DNA of 11,190 bases. It comes from an uncultured Clostridia bacterium (GTDB lineage: Bacteria > Bacillota > Clostridia > Christensenellales > Aristaeellaceae). Under the pieces are notes generated by a model that searched no databases, had not been told where the DNA came from, and saw only the letters and a program-made list of their open reading frames with translations. The first letter of the stretch is position 1, and each line of letters begins with the position of its first letter. The stretch lies in the NCBI GenBank assembly GCA_934615145.1, contig CAKTTM010000037.1, positions 1 through 11,190 of the forward strand, read 5' to 3'. Below, in pieces: positions 6,872 to 11,190 of the stretch. Made by a program: the position numbers and the translations under genes.

Positions 6872-6966
6872 TGACACCAATCTCATCCCTGATTGCGTCG
6901 CAGCGCTTGCTATGCTGCGCCGGCACAATGCCGCTTGCCGCCATAAGGATTTCGATTGGTATGATT
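6872..6966. repeat. Palindromic element at the binding-protein/ATPase junction
   Basis: An imperfect inverted repeat about 95 bp long. The outer arms contain ACCAATC (6876-6882) and GATTGGT (6954-6960), with partial complementarity continuing inward for about 15 further bases. Inside are two smaller perfect hairpins: CGCAGC/GCTGCG (6899-6904, 6914-6919) and GGCA/TGCC (6922-6925, 6929-6932). As RNA it would fold into a branched structure. It contains the stop codon and last ~18 codons of the binding-protein gene and ends 3 nt from the ATPase ribosome-binding site. It looks like a mobile or dispersed intergenic palindrome, or a processing/attenuation element, but no second copy is present in this window. 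Confidence 0.55.
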
Positions 6967-8286
6967 TGCTCCGCCCGCCTGCGGCAAGAGGCCCGGTATC
7001 ATCAGGTAGTTGGGATACTCCACACCATTGTCATCCACATAGGTGCTCACAGCGGCCTCAACGCCCGCGGCCTTGGTGAGGGCCTCGGCCACCTTGGTGG
7101 CGTCAAACTTCTCGCCGCCGTTTTCGATGTAGTTCTTGGCGTACTCAAAGCCGCCGGAGATCATGCTCATGTTGACCGGCACGGCCCAGGTGGAGAAGCG
7201 GCCCACGGCGTCGTTTTCTTCCAGCACCTTGGCGGCGCTGGCGATGTAGGCGTCGATGTCGCCATAGTCTTCAGGCTTGACTTCCAGGCCCAGCGAGGAG
7301 GGGAAGCCATGGAAGGGGCTGGGGCAGCAGGGCAGCGGATAGTAGGCATTGGGCTGCGCCAGCACGGCCGTCTGCAGGGCTTCCTGCAGGCCGCAGTTGG
7401 TGGTGAAGAAGGCGACCTTCTTGCCGGGGAAGTCGGTCTGCATGATCTTGGGCACCAGCTCGAGCATGGCGTTCTGCGCGCCGCTCATGCCGGCGTCACC
7501 GGTGGGGTCGGGCACGTCATAGTCCACCATCTGGATGCCGGCGTTCTCGGAGGCAGCCTTCATGATGTTGTGGCGGGCCACGATGGTCTCATAGCTCATG
7601 TGACGGGCAAAGGACAGGTGCACCAGCACATCCACGCCCCACTCCTTGGCGGTCTCGACGATCTGCTCGCCGCCGTTGATCTCGTCAACGCCCAGCACCA
7701 CATCGGCCGCGGCCGTGATGGAGGCGGGGGTCTCGGCGGGCACGCCCGCGATCAGCAGGATGTCGTCACGCTTGAGGTCGGTCTTGATCTGGGTGAAGGC
7801 AGCGGTCGCGCCCTGCACGGCCTGGGTCATGATGATGGCCTTGACCTGGGGGTCAGAGGCGAACTTGAGCAGCTTGCCGATGGTGGTCTCGGTCTCGGCG
7901 GAGAAGTTGTCCGGATAGGTATCGGTCAGCACGATGTCCGGATACTTTTCCTTGAGGGTCTCCGCCGCGCGGAACTCCTCTTCGCCTTGAGAGGTGGTGC
8001 CGGTCAGGATGGCGATCTTGTAGCCGCCCTTGGCAGCCTCTTCAGCGGCCTTGGCAGCTTCCTCAGCGGCCTTGGCAGCGGCTTCTTCAGCGGCCTTGGC
8101 AGCCTCTTCGGCAGCCTTGGCGGCCTCGGCCTTCATGCCGTCGAGCTCAGTGGTCACTTCGGTGACCTTGGCCTTGAGGTCGTCGACTTCCTTCTGCAGC
8201 GTGTTCTTCTGGGACATGAACACGCCGGCGACAACCAGCGCTGCCACCAGCAGCACGGCCAGGATAGCGGTCAGGTTCTTCTTCAT
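6910..8286 (-). CDS. Membrane-anchored substrate-binding protein, DUF3798 family
   Basis: A 458-residue extracytoplasmic binding protein whose core (about 88-432) I recognise as DUF3798-like. Characteristic stretches are KIAILTGTTSQGEEEFRAAE (90-109), DTYPDNF (122-128), HLSFARHMSYE (223-233), PDPTGDAG (259-266), TTNCGLQEAL (295-304), CCPSPFHGFPSSLG (320-333) and WAVPVNM (367-373). It should capture a ligand for the importer encoded immediately downstream. The N-terminus is a basic, hydrophobic helix (2-23) with no lipobox Cys, so it may be an uncleaved anchor. A coiled coil (25-53) and an AAKAAEE heptad-repeat stalk (54-87) follow. The last ~18 residues (HTNRNPYGGKRHCAGAA tail) are encoded by the palindromic element and look non-native. 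The start ATG has an AAGAAGGGGG site upstream, somewhat distant. Confidence 0.82.
   Translation of the reverse strand: MKKNLTAILAVLLVAALVVAGVFMSQKNTLQKEVDDLKAKVTEVTTELDGMKAEAAKAAEEAAKAAEEAAAKAAEEAAKAAEEAAKGGYKIAILTGTTSQGEEEFRAAETLKEKYPDIVLTDTYPDNFSAETETTIGKLLKFASDPQVKAIIMTQAVQGATAAFTQIKTDLKRDDILLIAGVPAETPASITAAADVVLGVDEINGGEQIVETAKEWGVDVLVHLSFARHMSYETIVARHNIMKAASENAGIQMVDYDVPDPTGDAGMSGAQNAMLELVPKIMQTDFPGKKVAFFTTNCGLQEALQTAVLAQPNAYYPLPCCPSPFHGFPSSLGLEVKPEDYGDIDAYIASAAKVLEENDAVGRFSTWAVPVNMSMISGGFEYAKNYIENGGEKFDATKVAEALTKAAGVEAAVSTYVDDNGVEYPNYLMIPGLLPQAGGANHTNRNPYGGKRHCAGAA
8026..8127 (-). repeat. In-gene tandem repeat encoding an Ala/Lys/Glu stalk
   Basis: About four 21-bp units (variants of GCGGCCTTGGCAGCCTCTTC on the plus strand), one carrying an extra codon, encode AAKAAEE repeats in the binding protein. 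The seven-residue period favours a continuous helix or coiled coil. The extra Ala between the second and third units shifts the heptad register. Near-identical units make length change by slippage or recombination likely. Confidence 0.85.
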
Positions 8287-8354
8287 GCGCGGGAAACCCC
8301 CTTCTTATTTGCCGCGCATGCATAAAAATAGGCGCACCGCGGCTGGTGGAGTCA

Positions 8355-8383
8355 ATTTTTGCATGAATTGCCATTTTTGTCAA
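8355..8383 (-). promoter_or_regulatory. Promoter of the ABC importer operon
   Basis: On the minus strand a perfect TTGACA (8383-8378) is followed after 17 nt by AAAAAT (8360-8355), preceded by TG as in an extended -10. This predicts transcription from about 8348, giving a leader of about 60 nt before the binding-protein ATG. The leader would begin near a 6-bp inverted repeat (8338-8343 with 8311-8316), possibly a 5'-stabilising hairpin. A second weaker candidate (TTGACT around 8350-8355 with TATTTT) overlaps the region. Confidence 0.65.
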
Positions 8384-8428
8384 CATGAAAGTGCATGGGC
8401 GGTCAGGCAAACTGCCGAGTAGTGAATT

Positions 8429-8468
8429 AAAATACAAAATTAGACGCATGCGCTCGCTCTGCGAATGC
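8429..8468 (-). terminator. Probable terminator after the nucleoside phosphorylase gene
   Basis: GCATTCGC (8468-8461) and GCGCATGC (8453-8446) on the minus strand pair over 8 bp with one mismatch around a 7-nt loop. A T-rich stretch (GTCTAATTTTGTATTTT) follows. It starts 7 nt after the phosphorylase stop and precedes the importer promoter, suggesting that the two units are transcribed separately. The stem is modest, so read-through is likely. Confidence 0.5.
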
Positions 8469-8474
8469 CCTCGC

Positions 8475-9239
8475 TCAGCCGCCCACCCTCAGCGCGATCT
8501 CCAGCCCCACCAGCATGTTGGCCAGCTGGTGATCCCTTTCACCATCGTTTGAGAGGATGCGCTGCTCCCAGGCCGGGGCGTCCAACAGGTCGCCGGTGTA
8601 GAAGAAAGTGTAGTACTCAAAGCCCCGGAAATCGCATAGCGCCTGCAGGCCCGAGCACTCCATGTCGACGGCGATGCAGCCCTCCGCCCGGCGCTTGGCC
8701 ACATTGTCCCGCGTCTCGCGGAAGAGCGCGTCGGTGGTCCAGGCGCGGCCGCTGACATGGGGGATGTCCAGCTTGCCCAAGATCTGCGCCACGCGCTGGG
8801 CGTTTCTGACGGTGATGTAGTCAGCCGCCGGGGCGTAGTGGTAGCTCAGGCCCTCGTCGCGGTAGGCTTCCGTCGGCACGATCAGCTTGCCCTCGGCGAT
8901 GCCGGCGTCCAGCGCGCCGCAGCTGCCAAAGAGCACATAGTGCTTGGCGCCGATCAGCTGCGCCGCCTGCTCAAGCGAGGTGCCGGCGCCCGCCGAGGTG
9001 ATCGGGCTCATATAACAGGCGATCTGCCTGCCCTTGTAGTCCAGCTGGTAGATGGGCCGATCGCCGTTCAAGGTATCCATGACGGCGATCTGCCGGTGGG
9101 CAAAGCGCTGCAGCGCGTGGCTCAGCGCCACATGCGAGAAGGTGATCAGGCAGACATCGCTGAGATTTCCCTGCTTGCCGCAGAGGTCTTCGGGGCTCAA
9201 TACAGCGGGGCTGTGCGGGTCAAAGCTGTGGGTGATCAT
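8475..9239 (-). CDS. Nucleoside phosphorylase (PNP/UDP phosphorylase family)
   Basis: A 254-residue cytoplasmic enzyme of the NP-I family, which splits nucleosides with phosphate into free base and (deoxy)ribose-1-phosphate. Visible motifs are the phosphate-loop-like ITSAGAGTS (80-88), GSCGALD (105-111), PTEAYRDEGLSYHYAP (122-137), WTTDALFRET (167-176) and the ribose-binding Glu motif VDMECSG (191-197). The arrangement is closest to uridine-phosphorylase-like COG2820 proteins; base specificity cannot be read from sequence alone. The ATG has a strong AAGGAG (9252-9247) that overlaps the stop of the upstream exporter permease, 11 nt away, so the two are likely cotranscribed. The DUF3798 importer lies downstream on the same strand after a 188-nt gap holding a terminator and a promoter. 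It may process the importer's ligand. Confidence 0.85.
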   Translation of the reverse strand: MITHSFDPHSPAVLSPEDLCGKQGNLSDVCLITFSHVALSHALQRFAHRQIAVMDTLNGDRPIYQLDYKGRQIACYMSPITSAGAGTSLEQAAQLIGAKHYVLFGSCGALDAGIAEGKLIVPTEAYRDEGLSYHYAPAADYITVRNAQRVAQILGKLDIPHVSGRAWTTDALFRETRDNVAKRRAEGCIAVDMECSGLQALCDFRGFEYYTFFYTGDLLDAPAWEQRILSNDGERDHQLANMLVGLEIALRVGG

Positions 9240-9250
9240 ATGGGGTCTCC

Positions 9251-10828
9251 TTAATTGATTTGATAGATGTGCTTGCTGCTCAAGCGCCTGAACAGCAGCA
9301 GGCTGATGAGCGCGTAGAGCAGCGCCAGGCCCAGCGCCGCGTAGGGCGCCAGGTCACCGCTGAGGTAGAGCAGGCCGCCTGCCAGCAGCATCATCAGAAA
9401 GCTCAGGCTCACCATGATCAGCGTCTGCACCGAGTTTTTCACGATGCTCTGCTCGCTGTCCCAGTCGTAGCGGGCGCGCCTGTGATCGACCATCAGGCCG
9501 ATAACGGCGCTGAGCAGCGCCAGCGCCATGGGCAGCAGTAGGCAGGCTAAGAGCGTCAGCCAATGCGGGCGCAGGCTCAGGCCCAGCGCCAATGCCATCA
9601 GCCCGCAGGCAGGCCAGGCATGGGCCAGGCTGGCCAGGGCCTTGCTCATGTAGATGCTGCGCGCGGGCACCGGGGCCGTGCACATCAGCCAGGCGTTCTT
9701 GCCCTCCATGGACAGGCTGATGGCGGTGGTGGCGCCCATGCCCACAAAGCCCGCCGCGATCACCGGCAGCAGCCGGTACACGATGTCCGCGATCTGGGGC
9801 GCCGCAAGCACGCCGCGCAGCAGCTCGGGCTTGAACAGATAGAGCACCAGCAGCACGGCAGGGCCCAGCCAGGCCATCATGGCGGTGTTCATCAAATACA
9901 AGGGCGAGGCCATCTGGCGGCCCAGTTCCTTGCGAGTCAGCGTCATCAGCGGGCTGCGCAGGGCCATATTGCCGCCGCGCCTGTGCTGTCCCGCGCGGTC
10001 AAAGCGCTGGAGGATCAGCAGATAGCGCGGCGCCAGCGCCGCCCACAGCAGGCCCAGCGCCCCCAGGTTCAGCAGCCCATAGAGCGCCAGGCTGCCCCAG
10101 CCCTCTGCCGCGCGCGCCGCCAGCGCGGCCGGCGGCCAGGCGGCCCCCAGGCTGCCGCCCAGGGCCTGGGCCATATCCGTCAGCGCATTTTGCTGCTCCA
10201 GATACTCATAGGGCGCGGTATAGACCCAGACCATGAAAAAGGTCAGCGCCGCCAGCGTCAGCAGCAGGGTGATCAGGTTCTTGTGCCGCATCCTGGCGCT
10301 CAGCCAGGCGATCAGGCCGCCCAGGGCCAGGCCCAGCGCCAGCGTCAGCAGGGGCGTCAGCAGGGTGATGATGATCAGGCGCAGCAAAAGCTGCAGGCTG
10401 AAGCCCGCCCCCATCATATAGAAGACCCAGCCGGGCAGCAGCGCCGCCAGCGAGGCCATCAGTGCCGAGAAGTAGAGGCCGATCAGCCGGGAGAGCAGTA
10501 TCTGCCAGCCCTTGAAGGGCAGGGCGAAGAGCAGCTGGCTGCCCCTGGCGCCAAACAGGCCGCCCTGGGCGCGGGCCATCACCAGCAGCAGGCTCAGCAG
10601 GCTGGCCACCAGCACCATATAGCTGGGCAGCAAGCTGTGCAGCCCGCCCGCGTACAGCGACCAGGCCAGGAAGCCGGTATAGCCCAGCGCCGTGACGGAG
10701 AGGATCACGTAGGCCAGCAGCATGCCGCGCAGCCGCTGGCGCTGCTTTCTGTCCCGGCCGTGGCGCAGCTCATTGAGCCTGAGCGCGTTGACGCCCTGCA
10801 GCCACAGCAGCAGCCTTAGCTTAGCCAT
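9251..10828 (-). CDS. ABC exporter permease, ABC_tran_2-like (multi-pass)
   Basis: A 525-residue polytopic protein with about 12 hydrophobic segments (roughly 36-59, 68-86, 110-135, 148-176, 184-204, 247-266, 312-332, 348-370, 398-418, 423-446, 466-489, 493-513). Two related cytoplasmic motifs recall the putative ABC_tran_2 permease family of Bacillota: QLLFALPFKGWQILLSRL (98-115) and MEGKNAWLMCTAPVPAR followed by SIYMSKAL (374-397). It would form the membrane part of an exporter with the ATPase whose gene overlaps its start by 8 nt. The substrate is unknown. The stop lies within the ribosome-binding site of the nucleoside phosphorylase gene. There is no export signal or peptidase domain to hint at a bacteriocin or lantibiotic role. 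Confidence 0.8.
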   Translation of the reverse strand: MAKLRLLLWLQGVNALRLNELRHGRDRKQRQRLRGMLLAYVILSVTALGYTGFLAWSLYAGGLHSLLPSYMVLVASLLSLLLVMARAQGGLFGARGSQLLFALPFKGWQILLSRLIGLYFSALMASLAALLPGWVFYMMGAGFSLQLLLRLIIITLLTPLLTLALGLALGGLIAWLSARMRHKNLITLLLTLAALTFFMVWVYTAPYEYLEQQNALTDMAQALGGSLGAAWPPAALAARAAEGWGSLALYGLLNLGALGLLWAALAPRYLLILQRFDRAGQHRRGGNMALRSPLMTLTRKELGRQMASPLYLMNTAMMAWLGPAVLLVLYLFKPELLRGVLAAPQIADIVYRLLPVIAAGFVGMGATTAISLSMEGKNAWLMCTAPVPARSIYMSKALASLAHAWPACGLMALALGLSLRPHWLTLLACLLLPMALALLSAVIGLMVDHRRARYDWDSEQSIVKNSVQTLIMVSLSFLMMLLAGGLLYLSGDLAPYAALGLALLYALISLLLFRRLSSKHIYQIN

Positions 10829-11190
10829 GCGCGACCGCCTGCAAAAAGACGCTCTCCAGGCTGCCGCTTTGCGTCATCTGCGCCATGCCGCCATCGGCCA
10901 CCAGGCGGCCGTCCTTGATGATGGCCACCTTGTTGCACAGCCGCTGCGCCACCTCCAATATATGCGTGGAGAAGAACACAGCGCTGCCCTGGGCGCAAAA
11001 GTCGCGTATGATCTGCCGCACCGCCACCACCGCCTCCGGATCCAGGCCCACAAAGGGCTCGTCCATCAGATACAGCAGCGGCCGGTGGATGAAGCCGCCG
11101 ATCATGGCCAGCTTCTGCTTCATGCCGTGCGAATAGGCGCTGACCAGCTCGTCCAGGCGGTCGGACAGGTCCAGCGCCTTTGCGTAGTGC
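10821..11190 (-). CDS. ABC exporter ATPase, C-terminal part (cut by window edge)
   Basis: The last 122 residues of an ABC ATPase; the N-terminal part with Walker A lies beyond base 11190. Visible motifs, in order, are a divergent signature YSHGMKQK, Walker B LLYLMDEPFVGLDP with the catalytic Glu, the D-loop, and the H-loop FFSTHIL. The C-terminus (KVAIIKDGRLVADGG) is typical of ABC-2 type exporters. The internal ATG at 11123 is not the start, since the frame stays open with conserved sequence to the window edge. The stop overlaps the permease ATG (ATGGCTAA), so the two subunits are translated together and almost certainly form one transporter. Confidence 0.9.
   Translation of the reverse strand, partial: HYAKALDLSDRLDELVSAYSHGMKQKLAMIGGFIHRPLLYLMDEPFVGLDPEAVVAVRQIIRDFCAQGSAVFFSTHILEVAQRLCNKVAIIKDGRLVADGGMAQMTQSGSLESVFLQAVAHG

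Noticed and set aside
8026..8127. Possible CRISPR array or other short-repeat locus
   Set aside because: Units are contiguous, 21 bp long, lack spacers and are in frame within a gene, so they are a protein-coding repeat.
6871..8325. A 484-codon plus-strand open frame opposite the binding-protein gene
   Set aside because: It is a mirror of the GC-rich minus-strand gene. Its repetitive Gly/Leu/Ser-rich part is simply the antisense of the AAKAAEE repeats, its start lacks a convincing ribosome-binding site, and the minus strand shows clear DUF3798 motifs.
8399..8417. Imperfect repeat GGCGGT...ACTGCC just upstream of the importer -35 as an operator
   Set aside because: Only five of six positions match and no regulator gene is adjacent; too weak to call.
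8287..8474. A purine or other riboswitch in front of the importer operon
   Set aside because: The leader predicted from the promoter is only about 60 nt and I see neither the conserved purine-aptamer loops nor a terminator/antiterminator pair; only a short inverted repeat is present.
9563..10819. A 418-codon plus-strand open frame opposite the exporter permease
   Set aside because: Composition is extreme (Gln/Arg/His-rich) with no recognisable domain. It is the expected antisense product of a Leu/Ala-rich, GC-rich membrane-protein gene.

Overview
The window is GC-rich, roughly 60-65% by eye, and densely packed. Codons end mostly in G or C, Shine-Dalgarno sites are AGGAGG-type, and the gene families (Cph1-like holin, ECF sigma/membrane partner pair, DUF3798 binding protein, ABC_tran_2-type exporter) point to a GC-rich Clostridia/Bacillota chromosome, probably gut-associated. 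I cannot name the species.

Layout. Bases 1-577 (+) hold the 3' end of an unidentified gene and a phage-type holin, which look like the edge of a prophage or prophage remnant. A bidirectional terminator (592-624) separates them from the rest, which is entirely on the minus strand. Reading that strand from high to low coordinates: (a) 11190-9251, the 3' part of an ABC exporter ATPase overlapping a polytopic ABC exporter permease; (b) 9239-8475, a nucleoside phosphorylase 11 nt after the permease, followed by a likely terminator; (c) 8286-2105, a four-gene ABC importer with its own promoter, encoding a membrane-anchored DUF3798 binding protein, a double-NBD ATPase and two BPD_transp_2 permeases, ended by a hairpin/U-tract terminator; (d) 1971-642, an ECF sigma factor overlapping a single-pass membrane protein that is probably its anti-sigma factor, preceded by a putative autoregulated ECF promoter.

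How the genes may work together. The importer resembles the nucleoside/CUT2-like class (tandem-NBD ATPase plus two different permeases), and a nucleoside phosphorylase lies just upstream. The simplest reading is uptake and phosphorolysis of a nucleoside or related ligand, but this is inference. The importer is architecturally unusual. Its binding protein lacks a lipobox Cys and appears held by an uncleaved N-terminal helix plus a long Ala/Lys/Glu heptad-repeat stalk. The first permease carries an extra extracytoplasmic domain of about 235 residues. The ATPase has one canonical and one degenerate composite ATP site. A palindromic element at the binding-protein/ATPase junction supplies the last ~18 codons and the stop of the binding protein.

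No tRNA, rRNA, CRISPR array, transposase or recognisable riboswitch was seen. The importer genes, the sigma/anti-sigma pair and the exporter genes all look intact within the window.
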